Source of the DNA: Sinomicrobium pectinilyticum
GTDB taxonomy: Bacteria; Bacteroidota; Bacteroidia; Flavobacteriales; Flavobacteriaceae
Assembly: GCF_003725735.1 (NCBI RefSeq)
Contig: NZ_RJTM01000120.1
Location: 1-64,000, forward strand
Direction of reading: 5' to 3'
Length of the DNA stretch: 64,000 bases
Position 1 is the first letter of the stretch, and the number at the start of each line of letters is the position of its first letter. The notes under the pieces were generated by a model. That model had not been told where the DNA came from. It ran no database searches and was given only the letters and a program-made list of their open reading frames with translations. Made by a program: the position numbers and the translations under genes. Below are positions 20,018 through 27,803 of this stretch, piece by piece.

Positions 20018-21445
20018 ATGGAACAGACGCATACAGAAGAGCAAATACTCGAACTGACTTCTTCCGCCGGGGGAGAATACGAAAGGGAAGCAGTCCCCGA
20101 ATCGCGGTGGAAAGGCTGGAAGAGTTTTCTGGGGATGTATGCCGGCGAGCATGCGGCAGGAACAGAATTTGTTATCGGGCCCCTGTTCCTGACTACGGGT
20201 GTAAGTGCCTTTGACCTGATCATCGGGTTATTACTGGGAAATTTCCTGGCTGTTCTGAGCTGGCGGTTCCTTACCGCGGAAATTGCAGTCAAATACCGGT
20301 GGACGTTATATTATCAGCTGGAGAAAATCTGCGGAAAGCGCCTGGTTACTGGGTATAACCTTGCCAATGGCGTATTGTTCTGTTTTCTGGCCGGGTCCAT
20401 GATTACCATATCTGCGACTGCAGTGGGCATTCCTTTTAATATGGAAATGCCGCGGCTGACGGACACGATGCCAAACGGTATAACCTGGATCGTTATAGTG
20501 ATAGCCATAGGACTGGTGATTTCCATCATTGCAGCACGGGGTTATGAAATGGTATCCAAAGCGGCAAACTGGATGTCCCCGGTTATTGTACTGGCATTTC
20601 TTGCATGTGGTATTGTAGCTTTGGGTCAACTTGGAGTGTCGAATTTTTCGGATTTCTGGAATGTATGGGGTGAAGGTGGCGAGCCTTTTCCCGGGCAGGT
20701 AAAATATACATTCTGGCATGTGATGTTATGGTCGTGGTTTGCCAACGCAGCCATGCATATAGGGATGTCGGATCTCAGTGTATTTCGATACGCCAAAAAA
20801 GCTTCGGTGGGATGGACCAGTGCGGCCGGTATGTATGTAGGACATTACATGGCCTGGATCGCAGCAGCACTGATCTATGCGGTGTACCTGCGTTCTCCCG
20901 AAGTAGAGTCTATTCTGGCCAATGGGCAGGCGCCTTCCGTGGCTCCGGGACCACTTGCATACAATACCATTGGGATATTCGGGATTATAGCAGTAATACT
21001 GGCCGGATGGACTACAGCCAATCCCACTATCTACAGGGCAGGACTGGCATTCCAGGCTGTGATGCCCAAAGCGTCGACATTCAAAGTGACCCTGCTGGCC
21101 GGGGGAATAGCTACATTTGCCGGGCTTTTCCCAGCCATAGCTATGAAATTACTGGATTTTGTAGCGCTGTACGGATTTATTCTGGCACCTTTCGGGGCGA
21201 TTATCGTTTTCGAACATTTTTTTGCCGACCGCTGCGGTGTGCGGAAGTTTTATGCAGAAAAGACCGGGACCCGGTTCAACATTGCGGTGTTTCTGGCCTG
21301 GATCATCAGTTTTGCGGTATTTTATTTTATCTCCCTGCAATTTAATGTGTTCCTGTCTTTCGTAACCCTTCCCACATGGGTTTGTTGTGGGGTGCTGTTC
21401 CTGGTGTTCAGCAGGTATTTTCAGAAGAAAGTAGTAGTAAGTTAA
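20018..21445 (+). CDS. NCS1-like permease, candidate L-rhamnose importer
   Basis: This is an integral inner-membrane protein with about 12 hydrophobic segments. It resembles purine-cytosine permeases of the nucleobase:cation symporter-1 family (opening segment GMYAGEHAAGTEFVIGPLF, then alternating glycine-rich helices). It is the last gene of the rhamnose operon, 31 bp after the kinase, and is followed by a bidirectional terminator. The operon has no RhaT or major-facilitator gene, so this protein is the obvious candidate for rhamnose uptake across the inner membrane. That would be an unusual substrate for the superfamily, and it is inferred from context alone. Confidence 0.75.
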   Translation: MEQTHTEEQILELTSSAGGEYEREAVPESRWKGWKSFLGMYAGEHAAGTEFVIGPLFLTTGVSAFDLIIGLLLGNFLAVLSWRFLTAEIAVKYRWTLYYQLEKICGKRLVTGYNLANGVLFCFLAGSMITISATAVGIPFNMEMPRLTDTMPNGITWIVIVIAIGLVISIIAARGYEMVSKAANWMSPVIVLAFLACGIVALGQLGVSNFSDFWNVWGEGGEPFPGQVKYTFWHVMLWSWFANAAMHIGMSDLSVFRYAKKASVGWTSAAGMYVGHYMAWIAAALIYAVYLRSPEVESILANGQAPSVAPGPLAYNTIGIFGIIAVILAGWTTANPTIYRAGLAFQAVMPKASTFKVTLLAGGIATFAGLFPAIAMKLLDFVALYGFILAPFGAIIVFEHFFADRCGVRKFYAEKTGTRFNIAVFLAWIISFAVFYFISLQFNVFLSFVTLPTWVCCGVLFLVFSRYFQKKVVVS

Positions 21446-21472
21446 TAGATTGAATTAGTTAATTGGTATGAA

Positions 21473-21516
21473 AAACCCTGTCGGTTTTCCTTTTGCGGAA
21501 AACATCGACAGGGTTT
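21473..21516. terminator. Bidirectional terminator after the rhamnose operon
   Basis: AAACCCTGTCG (21473-21483) pairs with CGACAGGGTTT (21506-21516), and GTTTTCC with GGAAAAC inside, closing on TTTTGC with a 2-base bulge. A T-rich stretch follows on the plus strand, and five T's follow on the minus strand. It separates the convergent permease and TonB-receptor genes. Confidence 0.85.
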
Positions 21517-21542
21517 GCCTTTTCGGATAAAGCTCGTCTGTT

Positions 21543-23993
21543 TTAAAATGTATACGAGAAATTAGCCGATACGTTTCTTGTCAGTTGCGGGTTGATCGTG
21601 GACCATCCCGAATAATATTCTTCGTCTGTAATGTTGTTCAGCTTCAGAGTGACACGAAAATCTCTTGTGCCGTAAAATACGGAGGCATTGAGAAGGGTAT
21701 ATTCGGGCACGGTAAAAGCTCCGGTATTATTCCGGTTCATTATTTTGTTTTCACCGGCATAATTACCACCAAACCCTAAACCGAAACCTTGTAGTCTGCC
21801 GGAAGTAAACTGGTAGTCCGCCCATAAGTTTGCCGTGTTTAACGGGCCTGCGGATTCCGGCCTGCGATCTTTAAAAGCAGGATCTCCTTCTTCCAGGTTA
21901 CTGTCTACATAGCTGTATCCTGCTACGAGATTTAACCCGTTTACCGGATTGGCATTTATGACAGTTTCAAATCCTTTGTTCCGCTGTTCACCGTCCTGGG
22001 TGAAATAATAAGTATTCGGGTCGAGATCAATCCGAAGCCTCATATCGCTCACCTTAATGTCGTAATAACTCAGCGTAGCGGTTAATTTATCGTTGAACAG
22101 GTTCAGTTTCGTCCCGAATTCCAACTGGGTGGCATGCTCCGGTTTGAAAGACCTCATGGTCTGTACCCCTTCTGTGAGTTCGGGCTGGGGAGCCACGTTG
22201 GTAAAACCGTCCATATAATTGGCAAAGAGGGAAACATGATTGAGAACAGGCTGGTAAACAAGTCCGAATTTAGGAGAAAATGATGTTTGGTTATAGGTTT
22301 CGTTCCAGAAACGATCTACACGCAAACTAGCCATTGCAGACAGTTCGGGAAGGATATTTATAACATCGGAAGCATAGACACTGAATATTTCCTGTACGGT
22401 CCTAGACGGGTTTATTTTGGAACCGGTAAGTAAGGCATCGGTACCCGCCCGGGTAAGGATTCCGCTGTCATCAGTGTACTGCGCAGGATTCGTAATCTGT
22501 AATATTCCCCGGTTAAAGGTTTCCAGGTCTGAGCCTATATATACAAGTCCGTTGGCTACATAAGAAGTATTATTATTAGTTACATTGGTTTTGAGGTAAT
22601 CCAGCCCTACAACGAGCCTGTTGCGTACCGAACCTATATTGAAATCCCCGATAAAATTCTGCTGGATGTCCGTTCCTATGGTTTCGGAGTTCTGCTTGCT
22701 CAGGTACCTTGTAAGTACAATACCGTCATTCAGGGTTACCGAAGCATTATCTTCTGCCGTGGTTGTGCTTTCATAAAGGTAGGAATAATATCCGTTCGAC
22801 TTGGCGGAGGAAGTGGAAAATGCGGTCTGTGAAGTCCACGCATCGCTTATTTTGTAGTTCATCTGTGCCTGAAGGCTGTAGGTGGGATTGTCCATGTAAA
22901 GGTCATTACTGGTATAGGACCTTTTATGATCATAGGCCAGTTCGTCCATATTATGCACACGTAACGGGTGTGCTCTGTCCAGGAAGAGCATGGTCGGGTT
23001 GGTGCTCCTGCCATTGTATATTTCCGTATTGATAAGGAACGATAGTCTGTCATTTACCTGGTATGATAGCGAAGGTGCCACATAGAAAGATCTCCTGAAG
23101 CCGGCATCCTGAAAGCTGTTCTGGGTATGGTAGGCACTGTTTACCCTGAGATAGACATCTTTTTCGGTACTCAGGGGTGTGTTTATATCGACGGTCACAC
23201 GATTTTGCCCATAGCTTCCTGCGGTATACCCTATATTGCCCCTGAAGGTGTTCAAAGGCTTTTTACTAACGATATTTATAAGCCCGCCATAAGAGATAAG
23301 GCTGCTTCCGTATAATGTTCCGGAAGGGCCCTTTATGACTTCTATCCGCTCGGTATTTGCAAGGTCGGGGCTGCCGTTGGTAAGGGCAGGGAGACCATTG
23401 AGCATAGTGGGCTGTACGGCAAATCCGCGAACGGAAAAATACCCCGCTCCGTCCGAAGCTCTTCCGGTGGGTTCCCATAACATGGTTACACCGGGAGCGT
23501 TTCGTAAAGCATCATTAAAATTGGTGATTACCTGGTCTTCGAGAAGCTGGCTCCCGATACTGTTGGACACCTGGGGGTTCTCTATATCCTTTAAAGGCAT
23601 TTTGGAAACATATGTACTCTCCTTTTGCGCATATTTATTGATCTTATTGCCTTCCACAACTACTTCTTCGAGTACCTCCTGTTGCTCGCTGAGGACAATC
23701 CGGGGTACTGTGGTTACCTCATTAGCTCGCACAACTATTCTGATCTCGCTGGTTTTGAAACCTACGGAGGAAGCTTTAAGGGTGTATGCGCCGGCGCTTA
23801 CACCGGAAATCTCATAATTTCCCTTATTATCGGTAAGTGTACCTTTTGCCGTACCATTTTTGCCAATGGTAAGGGTTACATATTCTACAGGGGCATTATT
23901 GGTGCTGACAACGGTACCCTGTATGGTTCCGCTTTGTGCCAGGGCTGTTGCAGAAAAGCCCAGAACGGCAATAAAAAGTAATAGCCTCTTCAT
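21543..23993 (-). CDS. TonB-dependent siderophore-type receptor
   Basis: This outer-membrane receptor is probably for a ferric siderophore. It has a signal peptide (MKRLLLFIAVLGFSATALAQ), a carboxypeptidase-regulatory-like N-terminal domain (about 20-105), a plug with RIEVIKGPSGTLYGSS and GGLINIVSKKPL, and a beta-barrel ending in phenylalanine. The plug motifs fit FhuA/FpvA-like siderophore receptors better than SusC, and no SusD gene is adjacent. I chose the start at 23993 because the longer frame from 24032 would overlap a strong -7 box. It is a single-gene unit. Iron regulation is likely for the family, but I could not see a convincing Fur box. Confidence 0.88.
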   Translation of the reverse strand: MKRLLLFIAVLGFSATALAQSGTIQGTVVSTNNAPVEYVTLTIGKNGTAKGTLTDNKGNYEISGVSAGAYTLKASSVGFKTSEIRIVVRANEVTTVPRIVLSEQQEVLEEVVVEGNKINKYAQKESTYVSKMPLKDIENPQVSNSIGSQLLEDQVITNFNDALRNAPGVTMLWEPTGRASDGAGYFSVRGFAVQPTMLNGLPALTNGSPDLANTERIEVIKGPSGTLYGSSLISYGGLINIVSKKPLNTFRGNIGYTAGSYGQNRVTVDINTPLSTEKDVYLRVNSAYHTQNSFQDAGFRRSFYVAPSLSYQVNDRLSFLINTEIYNGRSTNPTMLFLDRAHPLRVHNMDELAYDHKRSYTSNDLYMDNPTYSLQAQMNYKISDAWTSQTAFSTSSAKSNGYYSYLYESTTTAEDNASVTLNDGIVLTRYLSKQNSETIGTDIQQNFIGDFNIGSVRNRLVVGLDYLKTNVTNNNTSYVANGLVYIGSDLETFNRGILQITNPAQYTDDSGILTRAGTDALLTGSKINPSRTVQEIFSVYASDVINILPELSAMASLRVDRFWNETYNQTSFSPKFGLVYQPVLNHVSLFANYMDGFTNVAPQPELTEGVQTMRSFKPEHATQLEFGTKLNLFNDKLTATLSYYDIKVSDMRLRIDLDPNTYYFTQDGEQRNKGFETVINANPVNGLNLVAGYSYVDSNLEEGDPAFKDRRPESAGPLNTANLWADYQFTSGRLQGFGLGFGGNYAGENKIMNRNNTGAFTVPEYTLLNASVFYGTRDFRVTLKLNNITDEEYYSGWSTINPQLTRNVSANFSYTF

Positions 23994-24031
23994 TGAAAAC
24001 CTGTTTTTATTTAGATTTATTTTAAACAGCA

Positions 24032-24061
24032 CAAAAGTATTTAACGAAGTTTTAAGAACAA
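24032..24061 (-). promoter_or_regulatory. Promoter of the TonB-dependent receptor gene
   Basis: On the minus strand TTG (24059-24061) is followed after 19 bases by TACTTTTG (24032-24039), the full Bacteroidota -33/-7 pattern. The predicted leader is about 30 bases, which leaves no room for a riboswitch. Confidence 0.7.
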
Positions 24062-24580
24062 AACTTTTTCATGCTTTATTTATGCCTTTTTAATGTGCTG
24101 TTTATCAGTGTATAATATATGTTTTGTGTGCATTTTCTTTCTTTGTTTGAAGATGCATACAACGTTTCGCTGGGAGCGGATGGAAAATCCGGTGAAAACA
24201 AAATATGAAGTCGGTTTGAATTACTGAAAAAGGAATATTTTCATGATCGTGGTCTCAGTATATACCTGAACCAGTTTTAATCCATTGGCGGAAAATTCAT
24301 CCGCAATCCGGGCAAGAGACCGGTCTCATTTAATCCCTGGGGATAAGCAGAAACTCACCCGGAGCCATCGGAGGTGTGACAAGGAGTGAATGTTTTTTCG
24401 CTCGTCATCCGGGCCTGTGGATTTAAATGCCTTTGACATTGCAAAACAGTATCAGGAAGAAAAGGAAGATGCCGGTATAAGAACAGAAATATTGTTCCGC
24501 TGCAAAAAACTTTTTATTCCCGGACTATTCAGGCAGGACAAAATCTTGTGGCTTTGCAGGTTTAAAAAATGGAAAATAAA
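24062..24580. other. Intergenic region, no supported gene
   Basis: About 520 bases lie between the TonB-receptor promoter and the rpmA terminator. Short open frames on the plus strand carry several stops and resemble no family I know. The 24390-24629 frame runs through the rpmA terminator, which argues against it. The stretch may hold decayed coding sequence. Confidence 0.5.
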
Positions 24581-24609
24581 AAAACCTTCGCTGTGTGAAC
24601 GAAGGTTTT
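24581..24609. terminator. Terminator of rplU-rpmA
   Basis: AAAACCTTCG (24581-24590) pairs perfectly with CGAAGGTTTT (24600-24609) around a 9-base loop, 28 bp beyond the rpmA stop on the minus strand, where it is followed by a T-rich run. Confidence 0.85.
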
Positions 24610-24637
24610 TATACTTTACGAAAAGATGAATCTCTGC

Positions 24638-24898
24638 TTATGCCTCAAAAGGCACAATAGAAACATAAGATTTGTTGTTCTTTTTCTTTTCGAATTTTAC
24701 GATACCGTCAATTTTTGCGTGAAGGGTATGATCTTTACCCATGTACACGTTTTCACCCGGGTTGTGGGCTGTACCACGCTGACGAACGATGATATTTCCG
24801 GCAATGGCAGCCTGCCCGCCGAATATCTTTACACCAAGACGTTTAGATTCTGATTCCCTACCGTTCTTGGAACTACCTACACCTTTCTTGTGAGCCAT
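24638..24898 (-). CDS. rpmA: 50S ribosomal protein L27
   Basis: This is bacterial ribosomal protein bL27 of the large subunit, near the peptidyl-transferase centre. The N-terminus [20 protein letters not shown] and the [17 protein letters not shown] segment are diagnostic. At 86 residues it is of normal length. The N-terminus begins directly with AHKKG, so no cleaved extension of the Firmicutes type is present. It lies 75 bp downstream of rplU in the conserved rplU-rpmA operon. Confidence 0.98.
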   Translation of the reverse strand: MAHKKGVGSSKNGRESESKRLGVKIFGGQAAIAGNIIVRQRGTAHNPGENVYMGKDHTLHAKIDGIVKFEKKKNNKSYVSIVPFEA

Positions 24899-24973
24899 TT
24901 TTGTTCGGTTTTTTGCCTTGTTTTACCCTGTGGAAAACAAGGGTGGGTTATACTTTAGTTATTACTTCGGGGG

Positions 24974-25618
24974 TTATTTTTCAATACCGCCGTCCAGTTT
25001 TTCCTGTAATTCTTTCAGTTCGTCCCATTTACCATCGGCAGCAAGCTGAGCTTGTTGCGGCCATGTATCGGGAATTTTGTTTGCATAGTTCGGGCCGGCT
25101 TCGCTGAGGATATCTTTCAGTTTATCTACGGAAGTTGCTGCGAGATCTGCATAGGTAAGGATACCTGCACTGTTGAACAACTCGGCAATTTTAGGTCCGA
25201 TTCCTTCAACTTTCTTCAGGTCATCCCCTTTTTTGGCTGCTTTTTTTGCAGGAGCTTTTTTAGCGGGTTTTTCCGCGCTGGCTTTAGAAGCCGTTTTCTT
25301 TGCTCCGGAAGCAACGATGTTTTCAACCACGATTTCGGTCAGGGCCTGTCTGTGACCATTTTTCACTTTGTAACCCTTACGTCTTTTCTTTTTGAAAACG
25401 ATTACTTTGTCACCTTGAAGGTGCTTTACTACCTTGGCTTCTACGGAAGCACCATCTATAGCCGGGGCGCCTATGGTAACATCACCTGCATTGTCCAACA
25501 GAAGAACATTGTCAAAAGAAATTTTTGCTCCTTCCTCTTCTGCCAGGCGGTGTACGAATACCTTCTGGTCTTTCGCAACTTTGAATTGCTGCCCTGCTAT
25601 CTCTACAATTGCGTACAT
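24974..25618 (-). CDS. rplU: 50S ribosomal protein L21 with helix-hairpin-helix extension
   Basis: Residues 1 to about 103 are a complete bL21 (start MYAIVEIAGQQFKV; KKRRKGYKVKNGHRQ near the end), which binds 23S rRNA. A lysine/alanine-rich linker (about 110-130) leads to a compact domain (about 131-214) with a helix-hairpin-helix core, KKVEGIGPKIAELFNSAGI. Total length is 214 residues against about 103 for a standard L21. Similar extended L21 proteins are known in Flavobacteriia, so this is likely a lineage trait rather than an error. The role of the extension is unknown; nucleic-acid binding is the obvious guess. Confidence 0.96.
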   Translation of the reverse strand: MYAIVEIAGQQFKVAKDQKVFVHRLAEEEGAKISFDNVLLLDNAGDVTIGAPAIDGASVEAKVVKHLQGDKVIVFKKKRRKGYKVKNGHRQALTEIVVENIVASGAKKTASKASAEKPAKKAPAKKAAKKGDDLKKVEGIGPKIAELFNSAGILTYADLAATSVDKLKDILSEAGPNYANKIPDTWPQQAQLAADGKWDELKELQEKLDGGIEK

Positions 25619-25674
25619 AGCTTTAATTATGATTTAATTATCCAAAAAGCCCATGCCTAGGGCAAAGGCGGGTG

Positions 25675-25704
25675 CAAATATACGTCTAAATACTTAAAAG
25701 GCAA
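25675..25704 (-). promoter_or_regulatory. Promoter of rplU-rpmA
   Basis: On the minus strand TTG (25702-25704) and TATATTTG (25675-25682) are separated by 19 bases, an ideal Bacteroidota promoter. The leader before rplU is about 50 bases. Confidence 0.75.
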
Positions 25705-25722
25705 GTGGGTTACGATAATTTT

Positions 25723-26187
25723 TTATGCTTTTTGGGGAATCTTCCGTGAAAGGTTCCAGCTCGGCTTGAATTTCTGCATGAACGCAAGGGTAAGCACTAC
25801 GGAAGAAGCAAAACCCTCCACAGCAATAATAAAGAGAAGTATGCCGGGTCCCTGGTTATAGCTTTCGATCCAGGTGTTCATTATCGTTTCCGGGAAAGCG
25901 GGGTCCAGGTGGAACATATATATGCTCATAAATCCGACAAAGATAAGCGTGGCGATAAAACCGGTAAATATTCCGGTAGTTGCCCCGGCATAGTAATCAA
26001 ACTTCTCTCGTTGTACGAGACGTTTAAACCGGATAGAAGCATATATGCCATAGCCCACAATTACCCCGTTGAGCAGGCGAAGCCATATGTTTTCGTGAAG
26101 GTCAAACAACTTTACGATCAGGAAGTAGGCAATTAAGACTATTGCCGTTACAATACCATACCTTAAATGAATGTGTTTAGCTCCCAT
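25723..26187 (-). CDS. DUF4199 domain membrane protein
   Basis: This small integral membrane protein has about four hydrophobic helices and fits the DUF4199 family common in Bacteroidota. The pattern includes GAKHIHLRYGIVTA at the start and a middle loop with VQREKFDYYAGATTGIFTG. Length is 154 residues. It is a single gene between rplU (same strand) and the divergent M16 peptidase. No function is known for the family, and nothing in the neighbourhood suggests one. Confidence 0.75.
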   Translation of the reverse strand: MGAKHIHLRYGIVTAIVLIAYFLIVKLFDLHENIWLRLLNGVIVGYGIYASIRFKRLVQREKFDYYAGATTGIFTGFIATLIFVGFMSIYMFHLDPAFPETIMNTWIESYNQGPGILLFIIAVEGFASSVVLTLAFMQKFKPSWNLSRKIPQKA

Positions 26188-26425
26188 AGTCTCATAAATT
26201 ACTGGATTATAGGTATTAAGTTACGAAAAAATATGTGACAGTGCCAAAATCTTTGTTATTTTTAATTGCTGTTTTCTGAAAAAAGAGGATTTCCGTAACA
26301 TTTGATACCTGTCGTATACTAATATCATATAGTAATTATGGTGAAACGGATACACATTATAACACCCAAAGAGCTTTCTTTGACTTTTAAGTTTTGCAGA
26401 GAGAAATAACACAAACACAATACCT

Positions 26426-27751
26426 ATGAAAAAAAGATTTTTACCCATTGTTTTACTGTTGACTTCCCTTTTCACAGCTACGGCCCAGCAGGTAGCTTTT
26501 GAAGAATACGACCTGGACAACGGACTGCATGTTATCCTGCACCGGGACAATACGGCACCCCTGGTGACTACGGCAGTAATGTACCATGTCGGTTCGAAGG
26601 ACGAAAACCCCGAACGCACCGGTTTTGCACATTTTTTTGAGCACCTTCTTTTTGAAGGGACAGAGAATATAGACCGCGGGCAATGGTTTAAAATTGTGAC
26701 GGCCAATGGCGGACGAAACAACGCGAACACCACTCAGGACAGGACCTATTATTATGAGGTGTTTCCTTCCAATAACCTGGAACTCGGGTTATGGATGGAA
26801 TCCGAAAGAATGTTGCACCCGGTGATCAATCAGATAGGTGTGGATACACAAAATGAAGTGGTAAAGGAAGAAAAGCGTATGCGAATGGATAACCAGCCTT
26901 ATGGCCAGTTTGCCACAGCTCTTTTTGCCAATTTATTTGAGAAACACCCTTACCGCTGGCCGATAATAGGTGCTATGGAACACCTGGACGCGGCTACTCT
27001 TGACGAATTTCTTGCTTTTAACGAGAAATTCTATGTGCCGAACAATGCCGTCCTTGTTGTTGCGGGGGATATAGAGACGGATAAAACCAAAAAAATGATA
27101 GAGGATTATTTCGGCCCCATACCAAGAGGAAAAGATATTACAAGGAAATCCTTTATGGAATCCCCCCTGACAGAAACAAAAAAAGCGCGTTTCGAAGATC
27201 CGAATATTCAAATCCCCGCCATCCTTACCGCATATCGTACACCGTCCATGAAAGAAAGGGAGGCTTATGCGCTGGACATGGTTTCTTCCATACTGAGCGA
27301 CGGTAAATCGTCTCGCCTGTATAAAAAACTGGTAGACGAAAAGAAAAAGGCTATGGAGATAGGAGCGTTTAACTATTCTCTCGAAGACTACGGGGCTTAT
27401 ATCATATATGCGCTACCACTCGGGGGGACCCCATTGGATGACCTGGTTGCCGAGATCGATGAAGAAGTGGGCAGACTGCAAAACGAACTCATCTCCGAAA
27501 GGGATTACGAAAAACTGCAAAACCAGTTTGAGAACAAGTTTGTAAATGCAAACTCAAGCATAGAAGGTATAGCCAATTCCCTTGCCAGGTATTATATGCT
27601 TTATGGCAACACCAGATTAATCAATGAAGAAATAGACATTTACCGATCCATTACCCGTGAAGAAATCAGGGACGTTGCCAAAAAATACCTGAACCCCAAT
27701 CAGAGACTGCTTTTGGAATATGTTCCCCGGGAAGACGGAGATAACCGATAG
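26426..27751 (+). CDS. M16 family zinc metallopeptidase (active subunit)
   Basis: This is a secreted or periplasmic peptidase of the pitrilysin/insulinase family. A signal peptide (ending TATAQQ) precedes an M16 domain with the inverted zinc motif HFFEH (His69, Glu72, His73) and a downstream NEVVKEEKRM segment supplying the third ligand. Length is 441 residues, the size of one half of an M16 unit. The next gene, 52 bp downstream of its stop, encodes an M16 protein lacking the zinc motif, so the two probably assemble as an active/inactive heterodimer, as in other M16B pairs. Confidence 0.92.
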   Translation: MKKRFLPIVLLLTSLFTATAQQVAFEEYDLDNGLHVILHRDNTAPLVTTAVMYHVGSKDENPERTGFAHFFEHLLFEGTENIDRGQWFKIVTANGGRNNANTTQDRTYYYEVFPSNNLELGLWMESERMLHPVINQIGVDTQNEVVKEEKRMRMDNQPYGQFATALFANLFEKHPYRWPIIGAMEHLDAATLDEFLAFNEKFYVPNNAVLVVAGDIETDKTKKMIEDYFGPIPRGKDITRKSFMESPLTETKKARFEDPNIQIPAILTAYRTPSMKEREAYALDMVSSILSDGKSSRLYKKLVDEKKKAMEIGAFNYSLEDYGAYIIYALPLGGTPLDDLVAEIDEEVGRLQNELISERDYEKLQNQFENKFVNANSSIEGIANSLARYYMLYGNTRLINEEIDIYRSITREEIRDVAKKYLNPNQRLLLEYVPREDGDNR

Positions 27752-27803
27752 GGACGTAGAAACGGAAAAATAAATGTTGGTATTTTATAAAAAGATAAAC
27801 CCG

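Noticed and set aside
23994-24400. Riboswitch or Fur box ahead of the siderophore-type receptor
   Set aside because: The promoter leaves a leader of only about 30 bases, and no convincing inverted iron-box repeat could be read in the region.
24390-24629. Plus-strand open frame of 79 codons upstream of rpmA
   Set aside because: It runs straight through the rplU-rpmA terminator hairpin, and neither its composition nor its residues resemble any family.
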